From Thysanoteuthis rhombus (Eukaryota > Mollusca > Cephalopoda > Oegopsida > Thysanoteuthidae): a stretch of DNA of 64,000 nt. A program made the translations under genes and the position numbers. The stretch spans positions 46,996,401 through 47,060,400 of the forward strand of contig OY735202.1 in NCBI GenBank assembly GCA_963457665.1. The letters run 5' to 3'. The notes under the pieces are model-generated. The model saw only the letters and a list, made by a program, of their open reading frames with translations, made no database searches and was not told the DNA's origin. Of this stretch, positions 1 through 12,181 are shown in pieces (position 1 is the first letter of the stretch; every line of letters begins with the position of its first letter).

Positions 1-290
1 CGCTCGCAGGTTTGCTATATTGATGAGTGAGTGGGACACCGAGACAATAAGTCTTAAAAGCTGTCTTCATCTGTCTTAATTTCAACCTAAGTATGGAAAC
101 CAATCCCAATTAGTGTCCAATCAACTGCCGATAAGATACATAGTTTACAAACGTATTGGGGGGGGGGGGCTCATTGTAACTCATGTATCCTCATAGCTCT
201 CTATTTCGGGTATCGCTAGTTATCATGTCAGACATATTGGAGGCAGTTTCATATTTGCCGGCAAATGCTGTACAGGTGATATCAACGATA
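1..290. other. Anonymous sequence at left edge
   Basis: No gene seen. A G homopolymer lies at about 159-170. The last 50 bases may already belong to the RTE-like LINE that follows. Confidence 0.4.
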
Positions 291-299
291 CTCTGAACT

Positions 300-705
300 T
301 GCCAATGAGCTTAAAGCGTAAAGTTTATAATCAATGTATAATACCAGCTTTGAATTATGGGTACAAACATGGAAATCAACAAAATAAACTGAAACAAAAT
401 AGTTCAAAGAGCCATGGAAAGAGCAATGTTAGGGATAACTCTAAGGGGGTAGAAAAAATCAACTTGGATTAGAGGAAAGACTGGAATGGAAGATATTATA
501 CTAATGATTACGTAACAAAAATGCAGCAAGAACAGATGGGACAATAAACGCAATGGGAAAAGACCAGACACAAAATGGAAAGATGAGATAAAAAGGACAT
601 GGCAGATGGAAACGCAATCACAGTCGTCATGGGAGGAGATGGAAAAGTCCTTTGTCCAGCAGTGGACATTTAGCGGATGATGATGACAAGGATGATGATG
701 ATGAT
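300..705 (+). mobile_element. RTE-like LINE 3' end, decayed, with (GAT)n tail
   Basis: In broken plus-strand frames the translation reads LKRKVYNQCIIPALNYG, then IVQRAMERAMLGITLR, RPDTKWKDEIKRTW and EKSFVQQWTF. These are the C-terminal blocks of RTE-type endonuclease-reverse transcriptases. The end is a GATGATGA tract at 678-705, the usual short-repeat tail. The copy is 5' truncated and carries several stops and frame changes. CR1/Jockey-type assignment is less likely but not excluded. Confidence 0.75.
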
Positions 706-828
706 GGTGTCTGTATGTCTGTGCGTGTGAACGCTTATATGAAAATAATGTAGTGTTGTTATTCTAAATAATCAAATTGTTAAATAATTTACATAGCATT
801 GCATCTCATTTGCAGCTCTCTTTCTCTT

Positions 829-830
<2 letters not shown>

Positions 831-896
<66 letters not shown>
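831..896. repeat. (AT)n microsatellite, followed by (GT)n
   Basis: Pure TA dinucleotides for about 65 bases, passing into GTGTGTGT to 910. Any reading frame across it is an artefact of the repeat. Confidence 0.97.
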
Positions 897-897
<1 letters not shown>

Positions 898-910
898 CGT
901 GTGTGTGTGT

Positions 911-3539
911 CCTCATCAGTTTTCTTGGCCATGTCTTATTTATGTCCCCTCCCCCGCGAGAGCGTGATGGTTAACCCCATTTTTTTCGCCAGAAGACTAC
1001 GAAACGAATTGTAAAGCAAGTACCTGGACAATCTACTGTCATAATAATCTAACCTACCTTTGTTTATAGGCAGGTGTAATACAACGAGAAATACTAACAA
1101 TGGAATATTCTCAGCAGCTATAAACTTGATATAATACGAAACTAGCTCAGCTGATGTCAAATATTTGGGCAAAATGGACTAACGTATTTATGGTAAAATA
1201 CACAGTGGTAAGTTGTTTTTTTAAAACCAGTTCATGTAATTATTTAAATCAAATCAATTTACATAATACGAGGTTTTTAGTATTTCACATAATTCTTCTT
1301 GCTCAGTATGGTCTGAAAGGTTTAAAACAAAAATATCCGAAGGAAAAAACCATTGCTGAAAAGTTGAGCCTGAATTATTGTGCTTCCTGGCACAATGTAA
1401 GGAAGGTGGTCCCGATTATTAAGTCTCACACTATCTATGTTAAGAACAACACATGGAAAAAAAAGAAGTAAGAGAAATGATGTAAGGAAAACAGTCGTAA
1501 ATGGATAACCTTCATTGTTATTGTTTTGAATAGATTGAATTGTTTTTCATGTTTGCGCCGTTTTTAACATCGAGTAAGCGAGGGTGTAACCGTGAAACTT
1601 TCTAATCGATACCATCTTCTCCACATTACACCTGCTCCCTGAATAGTATTGTGGGATAAATGAAATATTTCTTGATTAGTACTCCTTATGATTGAGAGAG
1701 AGAGAAAAAAGAAAAACAAACTTTTTTCTTCTTCTTTGGAATGTGTATAGTCATAGTAAAAGATTTATTTTTTAAACGTACGAATCTTTTAAACGTTCGA
1801 CACTTCTTGGTTGATTTCTTTGTTCATCCGACATTAAAAAAAAACGACAACAAAACTTGTGGGCAGGGCACAGAACATAAAAATGCTGAAAATGTCTGTA
1901 CTTACATAGGCGTACAAAGCAGGGGGGAAAGGGGATAGACCCTCCAAAAAGAATTCGGGCAAATCAGTGTAATTCGGGTGAGAGAAAAAAGTATAATATT
2001 TCGATCAAATCAAGCCCTCTGGCACCTTTAATGAAAGAGTTCCCTTAAGCCTATATGTGCGTAAGCATATTTGTGTATAAGCAATAGAATTTTGAGGTGT
2101 GTACAATAATCCAATATACATTTCATGAAATAAAAATCTATGGGTGATGTGAGTTCTTTTTTCTGATTTCGATGAACATGCGTATACTGTAAACACACTA
2201 AAGAATTCAAACAAAGGCGTCAGTCTGTAATGAGTATGAGTGAGAGTGTTTGTTTGTGTTTATGTTCACGACTCTGTATACATGTGTGTGTGTGTTTGTG
2301 TGTATTGGTCTTCGTGTCCTGTGTTTATCACTTGTTGAATTTCGTACTACAAAATATTTATGTGTGTATATAAATATAATTTGTCTTTTTTTACCTGTTC
2401 AGCGGGTGTCCGTGCACATGTTAAGGCAAAGTACATATTCCGTCCAATAAGCTGTTGATGGGGGGGCCCCTTTCCTCCTCCTCCTCCACCTCCTCCTTTC
2501 AACTCCTGTTTTTCTTTCACATTCTTACTCGTAGTTCTTCATCAAATATATATGTATAAAAAAAACCAAACAAACAATTATTCATAGAGAGCCAGAAAGT
2601 TTACATATGGATCAGCGTTGAAAACGGACCTCCAGAATTTGCCCAGAGACAGATTTTGAAACTATCCTTGCTCTTAGGAACCAATTGGACGAAACGACAG
2701 AACATGTGTCTGTGTGCCTACGAGTGTATGTGTATGTGACTGTATGTGTATGCGTGCGTGCGTGCGCACGAACGCGCGTGTATGTGTGAGTTAGAGCGTT
2801 AATTCCCTCGCTTTTCAAACTTTTGTTCACCTGTTAAGTCACTCCCCACTACGCACCTATATCCCTCCCACTACTACAATATTATATCTCTTTTCTTTTT
2901 TTTTTCACAGCTACTACGACAACGGTAACTGATGTCACAACAATAACTACTATTACTACTACTACTATTATTGCCTACACAGTATCTATAAGTGTATATA
3001 GACAGGTGTGGCTGAATAATTACGTGAGAGAGATAAAGAGAGAGAGAGACACTCGCGCACTACACGGAGAACGCCCTGGTCGCCAGAAAGTACATCTAAG
3101 GTGCTCCTCACCACATTATCAGAGAAAATAGACACGCAGAAGACACCTTCTCCCTTGCTATCAGTCTGACTGGATAAAGAAATAAGCATTAGGCGCTGTG
3201 AGTAAACCTAAATGAAAAAAAAGATTTAAACAAAAAAAAGTAGATGTTTACTATTGTATACGGTTGGTTGGTCCGGGCCGATTTCCTTTGTTGTCTTTGC
3301 TTCATTTACAACGTTTCAGCCGTACGTCCCCCGCCTCTGTTTGGGAACGACATTATTCTTATTCCAGAACACAATTGATACCTGCACCCGTTAAAGGCCG
3401 AGTGGTTCATGCACACCATGTCGTGAAAAAGACCAAACAACAAAAACGAGCAAGTTAGTTCAAACAAAGTACAACGCTTAAAAAAAAAAATTAGACAAAA
3501 ATTAGATATTCAATAATCTTAATCTTATACTGAGTTACA
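911..3539. other. Anonymous non-coding sequence
   Basis: No supported gene. It contains GT-rich patches (2280-2310, 2700-2790), a T/A-run-rich segment and short open frames (for example 1154-1471) with no recognised motif. Position 1900-1990 has an AATTCGGGYRA motif occurring twice. Nothing else could be named. Confidence 0.45.
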
Positions 3540-3630
3540 ATGGTGGTGAACACCGTGAGGATCGAACTCACGAACTCTGGATTTTTTATCTATAGCTCAA
3601 CAGCCCCAGTAATGGCTTGCAAGAGCAGGA
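3540..3630 (-). repeat. tRNA-derived SINE head
   Basis: On the minus strand a GAGTTCGATCCTCACGG segment gives a tRNA T-arm with a B box (GTTCGATCC), and GTTGAGCTATAG upstream resembles a degenerate A box. The acceptor stem is not restored and the anticodon arm is poor. A SINE or tRNA pseudogene therefore fits better than a working tRNA. Confidence 0.5.
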
Positions 3631-3799
3631 ACAATAACTTTACGGGCCAGCCCCCCCAAGTAGGTATGTATCGAACGTAGCCTAGTTTTAGCTGAGGATC
3701 ACTTTGTGGGGCACCCGATAAGTTGAAGTAAGTGACAAGCCTGCGAAAGTAACAATCGCTATATGACAGGCGCCTTTACCTGCGAATTGTGTATCTTTT

Positions 3800-3885
3800 C
3801 TTCGTGTTGAAGTCGAGAAATAAAGTAGCTAACTTTACGGCTCAGAGATTTCAGGTTTGATCCCAGGTGAAAAGCTGGATTCGAA
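3800..3885 (+). repeat. Possible tRNA-derived fragment
   Basis: AGTAGCTAACTTTACGGCTCAG followed by TTCAGGTTTGATCCCAGGTG resembles anticodon-to-T-arm sequence with a B box (GGTTTGATCCC). No full cloverleaf is present. Low confidence. Confidence 0.3.
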
Positions 3886-3935
3886 ATAGAAAAAAAAGGG
3901 GGGGGCCTTTATCCCTGTCAGTCAATCTTTTATGC

Positions 3936-3939
<4 letters not shown>

Positions 3940-4015
<76 letters not shown>
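3940..4015. repeat. (GA)n microsatellite
   Basis: About 75 bases of uninterrupted GA repeats. Confidence 0.97.
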
Positions 4016-4020
<5 letters not shown>

Positions 4021-4353
4021 AAATAAAAACAGAACAAAACAAAAAAAACCCTGATAGTTCGAATCAGAAAACAGCTACTTCGCAGTCATGAGATTCTTTT
4101 GTTGGGCTCGACAGGTAAAAACTGCACATTCGACTCATGGGTTGGGGATATGTTGTTCCGCCTCACGTCCCGGGTTGGGAATGCTCACTACACAGTAAAT
4201 AAGTAAGTAAATAGATAAGTAAAAAAATGAATGAATAAACAAATAGATAAATAAACAAAATGAAAAAAAGAAAAAAAAAAAGATTAAAGAGAAAGATATA
4301 CGGGGTAATCCGTTGTCTCCTGCTCGCATTTACACTTGTATTTCCGTGTTCGA

Positions 4354-4422
<69 letters not shown>

Positions 4423-4580
4423 ACACATACATATATACACATATATATAGATATATATATATACATATATACACACACACACATATATTTATATACATAC
4501 ATATATATACACACACACACACACATATACATATATATATATATATGAGTGAGTGTGTGTGCGTGTGTGTGTGTGTGTGT
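4354..4580. repeat. Compound (AT)n/(CA)n/(GT)n microsatellite
   Basis: Pure AT to about 4420, then mixed ACATAT and CACACA blocks, then a GTGTGT block to 4580. The long open frames here encode only alternating Ile-Tyr or Thr-His and are not genes. Confidence 0.95.
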
Positions 4581-4679
4581 GGAGTTGCTGCTACTGTCAA
4601 CGTCTTCATGTTTTTCAAGTGCTGGTTTGTTCTCTTGAAAGCTGTTTGATAAGAAATGTAGGCCATTAAGTTCAAGCCG

Positions 4680-5116
4680 ATAGAAAGAAATGCAGAAAAA
4701 TTGAAAAAGAGAGACTAAGAGAAAAAAGAAAGTAAAAGGAGAAGAAAGGAAAGAGTGAGGGATAAGAGTAAGGGATAGAGAGAAAATATGGGAAAAGAGA
4801 AGGAGAGAAAAGGGTGTGAAAAGAGAGAAAATCGAAAGAAAAAGAGGCAAGAAAGATGAAAGGAACAGACGGTGTGAAGAGAAAAAGAAAGAAGAGGGGA
4901 AGAGAAGCAGAAAGAAAGGGGAAAGAGAAGAGGAAAGAAAGGTTTTAAAGATGAGGAAAGGGATGGGGAAGAGAAAAAGAAAGAAAGGGAGAAAATGAGG
5001 AAAGAAAGGGAGAAAATGAGGAAAGAAAAGGGTAGAAGATAAGAAAGGGGAGAAGAGAAGAGGAGAGAGAGGGAGGAGAAAAGAGGAAAGGAAAAAGAAA
5101 AAAAAGAAAGAAAGGA
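4680..5116 (+). repeat. Long near-pure purine tract (GA-rich)
   Basis: Roughly 435 bases in which the plus strand is almost wholly A and G, with scattered T and C. It has an imperfect internal repeat (GAGAAAATGAGGAAAGAAAG occurs twice near 4990-5026). The minus strand gives a long Phe/Ser/Leu open frame that is an artefact of composition. Confidence 0.9.
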
Positions 5117-5238
5117 TCAAACTCACTACACAAGCGAATGGCCCACAATACAGGCATACCAACTATTGCTCTATGCTAGGAATCCTTGCTAACCACTGCT
5201 CAACGGGAGGCATTCTCATTTACCGAGCTCAGGATGCT

Positions 5239-5239
<1 letters not shown>

Positions 5240-5314
<75 letters not shown>

Positions 5315-5315
5315 T
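5240..5315. repeat. (AT)n then (GA)n microsatellite
   Basis: About 50 bases of TA followed by about 25 bases of GA. Confidence 0.95.
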
Positions 5316-5439
5316 CCATGTGTTTTTATACTAAAAATGAGATTGTCTAAGAATAAGCTGTGGCGTCGTACTTGGAACACATGTCATTGGCCCATTTAGA
5401 GATTGACTTCGGCGTTCATGTGCTCTGGTTGGATGTGTG

Positions 5440-5785
5440 CCTGTCTCTCTCCATAGGAACATCTTCTATCCTCTGTCCTCTCTGGGTATGTCTGTCCAAA
5501 TGAATAAGGCTCCTTTATCTTTCTTTGGCTCCGAAATCATCATTCCACTCGACACGTAATCTTAAGACAAACAGAACCATGTTTTTGGTCGACCCAGTAC
5601 CTCTCCCCCCTCTCCCTCTCTCTCTGTATATAAATAACTAAATATTGTACCTTTTACCTATTCGTGTTAAATACATGTGGCCCTGTCCCTCTCTGTAGAA
5701 CCTCCCTTTTCTCTCCGCCTCTCTCTCCTTTCTGGGTGCATTTGCCCAAATAAATAGGATTTCCTCATCTTTTGCTTGTCAATCT
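5440..5785. repeat. Two diverged direct copies of a ~100-bp pyrimidine-rich unit
   Basis: The segment at about 5440-5535 (CTGTCTCTCTCCATAGGAAC ... TCTGGGTATGTCTGTCCAAATGAATAAG) recurs at about 5681-5780 (CTGTCCCTCTCTGTAGAACC ... TCTGGGTGCATTTGCCCAAATAAATAGG). The starts are about 240 bases apart. No coding motif. Confidence 0.6.
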
Positions 5786-7504
5786 CAATTGACCTGTCAT
5801 TGATGAAACACCACAACGAGAAGACATTGTCATTCCGACGCTTCTATAAGTGTTGGCGTATAGAACAAACTGTGACCGAAAAAATGTTTTGATAAATATA
5901 GGAAAAATTGAGAACATTTCATTTTTCAAACTTCTCCTTTGATGGAAATTTCATAAATGGAATAGCTGTACTGTTCAATCACCGATTTTCTGGCACCCTT
6001 GGTTTCAGAACCACGAATTGAATGATTGAATGCAATCCATTGGTATAAATGATAAGAGATTATTACTATAAATCAAAGAGATACGAGTATATCAAATTAA
6101 CAAATAAAAATAACACGTACAGTTGATGAGCCAGTAGCATTCCTCGCATCTACTGTACTGAAACACCGCAGTCGAGTTCTCTCAAAGCTGCCAACCTATT
6201 TTATGCATCGATATGATTACATAATGCAAAACAAGTCTCTTTCAAAAATAGGTTGTCAGTTACCTCCCTTTGGAATGTGCAAATCAACATTTCTTCCCTC
6301 CAGTCCAACTTGATTTCCTTTTATCTTTCTTCTGCTTTCCTGTTGGTCTTTCTCGCTTTCTTTAATAATTAGGATACAATAACACACAGACACGCGCGTG
6401 CGCTTGTATATACACGATGGGTGACAGTTAACTCCCTGTTGGAAACGAATGCCTACAAGAAGCCCTGACTTCTTCCTGTAGGGTGGGGAAAAAGATGAGA
6501 TGTACCACACCAAACTACGAACTCTGGATCAGCTGAACAAATTCGATATCTTATGCCCAACATACCACCGAACCTCTTGGAAAGGCCCATCGAATCCATA
6601 CCGAAATGCTTGCAGAAATTGGTTCCTGTGTAGAAATTTAACGGGTAAATGTAACCATTGTACTGTCCAAATTAAAGCTAAATTGACTACAAGCGATCAA
6701 TAAATAATGAAGTCATTACTGATTTCTATCAGACAGTTCCTTTTCGCCTACCCAGTACCAACAAACATTCAGTCTTTATTCCTTCATTCTTTTTATCATA
6801 CATTAGTTTCTTGCCATTCGCTCAAAAAGTTCCATGGTTGGCGTACCTTGCAGTGCATGCCATTCCAACTCACCAGATAATTAATATTAGGAAGGTTGTT
6901 CATTATATGAGCAATGGCGTGTTGGTGTCCACAAAGTTCACAATTAAGTCTTCTGTTGGCTAACGTCTTGTACACTGAGAATAGAATATGAAAGCACTGT
7001 TCTGAGACTATAAACACAGTCAAACTCGGACATGATCATACATGCAAACAGTCTCTCTCTCAACCGTGTCTCTCTCTCCCTCTCTCTCTCTCTCTTATAT
7101 ACGCATACACTTATGTATATATGCGATGTAGAATACACACACACACACACACACATTTATTCAGATAATCAAATTGGCACTGTCTGTCACTCACGCGTAC
7201 ACATACTGTTTACGCATAATTCGAACTCCTGGAAGTTCCGGGCATATTTCAATCAAGAAGGGTGGTTGCTCATACTAATTTTATCTAAATCAAATGATCT
7301 GGTACTCCCAGGGTTAGAGCAGAATTTGATGGCCACCGTGTGCCCACTATGAAAAAAAGGAAAGTGTGAGATATACTGAATCACATTTATTTTCAATCAA
7401 TTCATAGGTAGAAAAACCTCCCGTCAAAGAAGACTTTAAATGAGTAGAGTAGCAAACATCTGTGTCTCGTCAAAATAATTTCCTCTCATGTTACAAACAA
7501 ACAT
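5786..7504. other. Anonymous non-coding sequence
   Basis: No gene supported. Contains a short (TC)n at 7065-7095 and (AC)n at 7135-7155. Open frames here are short and carry no recognisable domain. Confidence 0.45.
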
Positions 7505-7960
7505 TATTGTCAGCATCATCAGCATCATCATCAGTCTTTTATCGTCTGTCAAAGGACATAAACTTTCTCCAGGATTTGCCAGACTTCTCTATCATCGGCG
7601 CCACGCAGCCAATACTTTCTGAACGTGTCTCGTTCGTCTCTCAATTCTGCTGGCCTCGATTTTGCATTTGGTCTCTGGGGATCCATGTTGTGAGTCTTGT
7701 TGTCCATTGGTTGTCTGCCATTTTGTAACATGACCATTCCATTGCCATTTGAGTTTTCTAATATATTCTATGATGTCTCAGACTCCTGCTTTCCCCAATA
7801 TATTGTGCTGTCTTGTGATCTCTCTATGTGAGGCTGAGCATGATTCTTTTCCATGGTTCTCAGTTTGAGGGTCAGTCTCTTGGTTAAGTTCCATGTTTCA
7901 GCTCCATAGGTGACTATTGGGAGGATGCATTGGTTGCAAGTAGTGTTTCGTATATCTTTT
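7505..7960 (-). mobile_element. RTE-like LINE 3' end, decayed
   Basis: Plus-strand text begins CATCATCATCAGTC and continues TTGCCAGACTTCTCTATC, the reverse complement of the RTE C-terminal block (DREVWQILEKVYV on the minus strand). Further in lie blocks for the RxRWxDEL region and for the LTKR-type segment. Both ends fit a 5'-truncated insertion whose 3' tail is the (CAT)n at 7505-7530. Frame breaks are frequent. Confidence 0.75.
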
Positions 7961-8175
7961 TTTTAAATTGTCATGGCTATTTTTGTTAATTTTTATTTTG
8001 TATAAAAGGCAAATAAAACAGGTTAAGATTTGTTTTTACTAAAAGGCTAAAAACTTGAGTAATTTTATGTAAGTGTGAAAATTTCATACTAGCACAAACT
8101 CGATGTTAAAATGGCACGTAAATAATAAGAAATAAGTGAATTTACGAGAGAAAAACGAAATGGAAATACATGCAG

Positions 8176-8177
<2 letters not shown>

Positions 8178-8217
<40 letters not shown>
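8178..8217. repeat. (AT)n microsatellite
   Basis: Twenty AT dinucleotides. Confidence 0.95.
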
Positions 8218-8218
<1 letters not shown>

Positions 8219-8502
8219 CCGTTTTCACACACAGAACAAAAATGAAACGTCAGTGATCGGAATATTTACGGCCGAAACATCTGCAGCCGAAATGTCCTAC
8301 TACCAAATTGTTGTTGGGGTGAAGTTTTCTTTCATTTCCTTTCACTTTTGTTACTCCTTTTATTTTCTGAATCTTTTTTCCCATTCTTTATCTTTAACAT
8401 TTCTCTTACCCTTTTCTATCGCTCATTTTTCTTTCTCTTTCCCCGTCTTTCTTTATTTTTTAAAACATTTTCTCTTTTTCTTTCTCTCATGGCCATTCCA
8501 AA

Positions 8503-8662
8503 GATTTGCTGGAAATATCTATCATGGGCGTCGCTGAGCCAATACTTTCTGAACTTGTGTAGTCCGTTTCTCCATCTTGTATTCTGCTTTCGCATGTGAT
8601 CACAAGGGATCCATGTTGTGAATCATGATGTCCATCGGTTGTCTGTCATTTTTGCAATCAGT
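8503..8662 (-). mobile_element. RTE-like LINE fragment
   Basis: About 160 bases matching the same segment as the 7505 and 9450 copies (TATCATGGGCGTCGCTGAGC ... GTGATGTCCATCGGTTGTCT). It lacks the (CAT)n tail and the upstream part. Confidence 0.65.
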
Positions 8663-9447
8663 CTGGGGTCTGCGTTCGCACTCAGAGAAAACAAGGGCCT
8701 ACTCATTTTTTTTTTACCTTATCCTTTTGGCTTATAACTTACATTTTCCAAGTCATGTCGATTCTCATTTTCCAATTTATCAGCCCTTCAAACCTTCTGG
8801 AAATTTGGCAGATTTTAGAAATGGAAATATTCCAATTTTTTTTAAAGGTGGTTCTATTTACAATATGAAATGTACAAGTGCAACCTTAATTTGTATTTTT
8901 GTAAGTAATTATGGATGTGAATTTCTCTTTCTCTCTGTGATTATGCCAGTTTATCCAAGATCACGCGCTAGCCTGCGCGTATCTGCCTTGGAATGTGTGC
9001 TGGCCCAACCAGTGTAGTATTAACAGAGGAAAAACAAAGGTTGAATTTTATCATAATTAAACCTTCGATGTTCATTTTTTTAGGGGGTAGGTGCATTCGC
9101 GCTCACATAATTAAACTAATTTAAGTGCTAAAAAATCATTGACAGCAACAATACACCTGTGTTTAGAAACTAAATTTAACTAAATACGATCGGCGGACCG
9201 AGTTCAGACCCGTTGGAGAAAACTTTACTTTTTGTCTCTCAGTATCATATATCAGATCTTGAAATTTTCCAGAAATTTGTCAGTTTTGAGAAAAGATGTA
9301 TTTGAAGGTTTTATAAGAGGTATTCATTTTTAAATGTAGCTATGGTACTGAACTGCACCCATACTTTCAAGTCATCATAGGTAACGATGGATGTAAATTT
9401 CTCAAGTTTGGCCGAATCTCTTTAAGAATCTAACCCTAAAATAGCAA
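8663..9447. other. Anonymous non-coding sequence
   Basis: AT-rich. No gene or named repeat recognised. Confidence 0.4.
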
Positions 9448-10005
9448 TCATCATCATCAGTCTTTTAGCGTCCGTCGTTGGACATAGACCTTCCCCAGGA
9501 TTTGCCACACTTCTCTATCATGGGCGTCACGGAGCCAGTACTTCCTGAACTTGTCTAGCTCATCTCTCCATCTAACATTTTGCCGGCCTCGGTTGTACAT
9601 ATGGTCTCGGGGAATCCATGTTGTGAATCCATGTTGCAAGAATGAGGGACAATCGATGGACATCACATCCATCGATTGTCCGCCATTCTTGCAACATGGC
9701 CAGCCCACCGCCATTTGAGATTTTTTATGGATTCTATGATGTCTCTAACTCTTGTCTTTTCCCGGATGTGCTGTGCTGTTTTGTGGTCTCTCCATGCGAG
9801 GCCCAGCATTATTCTTTCATGTGCACGTTGCATGGTTCTAAATTTACGGGTCTGTCTCTTGGTTAGGTTCCATGTTTTAGCTCCATAAGTGACTATTGGG
9901 AGGATGCATTGGTTATACACACTTCTCTTTAGGATTAATGGGATCTTCTTATTTTTGAAGGTTGAGCTAGCTCTGCCAAAGGCTTGCCATCCTAATAGCA
10001 ATAAA
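9448..10005 (-). mobile_element. RTE-like LINE 3' end, best preserved copy
   Basis: The minus-strand frame at 10001-9663 reads ...ASSTFKNKKIPLILKR, VYNQCILPIVTYGAKTWNLT, MQRAHERIMLGLAWRDH and [17 protein letters not shown], the classical RTE/BovB-type C-terminal region after the RT domain. A second frame (9714-9457) gives [20 protein letters not shown] and [16 protein letters not shown]. The element ends at CATCATCAT (9448-9457). It is interrupted near 9629-9699 by a 32-bp inverted duplication. Confidence 0.85.
9629..9699. repeat. Near-perfect 32-bp hairpin inside the RTE copy
   Basis: The arm 9629-9660 is the reverse complement of 9668-9699 at 30 of 32 positions, with spacer CATCACA. Other RTE copies in the window have only the right-hand arm sequence at this place. 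Confidence 0.9.
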
Positions 10006-10234
10006 ACGTGTTATATTCAGAGCAAAAACAAAAACACTAATCTGGCCCTTATCCAAATCCAAACACAGCAATAAATCTTGGACAGAATAATATCCCATAG
10101 TCTGCTTTGACATGCGAATCGCTAACACCAAAGTTGATCAAATGAATTCTCACTTTTTAGAAAAGTATATCTTCAATTTGACATTTTTCATGAAATCTCT
10201 TTGGAATATCATTTACTTCCCTGTACTGTCATCT

Positions 10235-10274
10235 CTGGGAATTTCCCCCCGGGAAACGCCGGGTACCTCAGCTA

Positions 10275-10275
<1 letters not shown>
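10235..10275 (+). repeat. Repeat terminus with CCGGGxAACGCCGGGTA motif
   Basis: CCCCGGGAAACGCCGGGTAC followed by CTCAGCTAGT and then an AT tract. Related sequence (CCGGGCAATGCCGGTTAYTT CTGYTAGT on the minus strand) is seen at 38488-38575 and 40755-40830, so this looks like the end of a dispersed repeat of unknown class. Confidence 0.45.
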
Positions 10276-10482
<207 letters not shown>

Positions 10483-10485
10483 TTC

Positions 10486-11286
10486 AAACTTATAAGGGTA
10501 TGTAATATAATTCTATATTCATGAAAATGGAGGTCAAGCTTGTTTGGCGATTGGATATTTGTGAAACCTTTCTTTGTGCTGTTTATTTGTTAACGTAGAT
10601 GATTTTGCATTTGCGCACATCAATAGTCATCGTCATAGCTTCCTTCCGATGGTCCACAAAATCTATCATTCTAATCAAGATAAACAAAGTAATTTTCGCT
10701 TTGATGATATTTAAACTCTTATCCAGAGGATTGACTTACAGTCGTAGGACGACTACTGAGCGTGTGACTATTGAGCAGGGACAATTGAGCGTAAAGACAT
10801 TTTCAATGCAACAATGAAAGCAAAAAAGATAAAATAGTGTTTTTAAAAAAAAAATTAACTTATGATATAAACCATGTACTTCTGACGCTCAGTTTCAAGG
10901 GTAGCCTGTAAACGGGTGTTGCTGTGTTTTCGTAAGGGTTACTCCTTTGTGAACGGCTGAAATCTCAAACATGAGCAGTAATGGACACAGCCCTCAGAAC
11001 TGAAAGACCTTATGTACGAATGCAATCCCACCCTTTCCATTTATATAGATATTCTACTTACATTTATTAGACTTGGATTACTGCCATTTAAATGTTTTAG
11101 TCTGATCACAAGCAATAAAGATTTATTTTAAAAATGAAAAGTTGTTTTGAATGAAAGAATGAGAACGAAGTCAATTTTTTCATGTGTTCATTAAAACGGC
11201 CGATGAAATTATTTTATGGTCACATTTCTGGTGTAGAATTTTAAAAAAAGAAGCTTATTTGGTTTCCATAAAATTAATACACAACC

Positions 11287-11288
<2 letters not shown>
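10486..11288. other. Anonymous non-coding sequence
   Basis: No gene seen. A segment at 10740-10800 repeats GACTACTGAGCG / GACTATTGAGCA / GACAATTGAGCG, a short degenerate tandem repeat. Confidence 0.45.

Positions 11289-11289
<1 letters not shown>

Positions 11290-11366
<77 letters not shown>
11290..11366. repeat. (AT)n microsatellite
   Basis: About 76 bases of pure AT. Confidence 0.96.
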
Positions 11367-11370
<4 letters not shown>

Positions 11371-12181
11371 AGGTTCTGTATTATTTGTGGTTTCGGCATT
11401 CGCTGGGTGTCTTCGAACATGTCCCTGGATAAAGATGGGTTCGAGAGTAGCTGCTGCTTTTGTACGTCAGACAAATTAAGAAAGAAGAACAGAAATATTA
11501 GAACAAAGTAAGTCCAAGTCATTGCTGCTATCTGTATATTTTATTATGAAAATCAAAATGCTTTAGATTAGTAGAGTTAAAGTCAGTCCACACAACTTAA
11601 ATCTTCAGTACTTACAATACTTGGTTATCTCATCGCAGAATAAATACATTTTAAAAAATAAATACCGTCAACATCATCCGAACTTTCCGAATTTTATTAA
11701 AGAAAAACATTTTGGTAATATAATAGTTTACATTTGTGAAATAATCACATTCGAGAGAAAAAAAATTACCGAATATTGATAGCATATGATACACACTGGC
11801 ATATAAGACCTCTCCATTACAACAAGGAATATTTACGAAAAATCTTTTCATTGTCTTTACGGGTGAGCATTTAATGTTGTTGAAATATGTTGGATAGCAA
11901 AAATAAACACTTGAACAAAACATGCAACTTGAAGAACAGGAACTTTTTTTAAATAATAATTATATTCCTACGATATACAGTTGGAGACAAAAGCGGTTTA
12001 GCTATACCCCAACTTTGTTTTGTACCCGGGGATATTTTTGAGCCATTTTTGGGTGGGTAGAAAAGTGGGTCTTATTTGCAATCAAATACATTAAAACTGT
12101 TTAAATATATAAAATACTAATTATAAATGGGAAAATGATATGAATTACCGCTATATAATCCAGGCCTGGTTAGTCACTCAA
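11367..12181. other. Anonymous non-coding sequence
   Basis: AT-rich. No gene or repeat recognised. Confidence 0.4.

Noticed and set aside
4284-5162. 292-codon minus-strand open frame rich in Phe, Ser, Leu and Tyr
   Set aside because: It is the translation of the purine tract plus (AT)n/(CA)n repeats; there is no domain, and the open frame follows from base composition.
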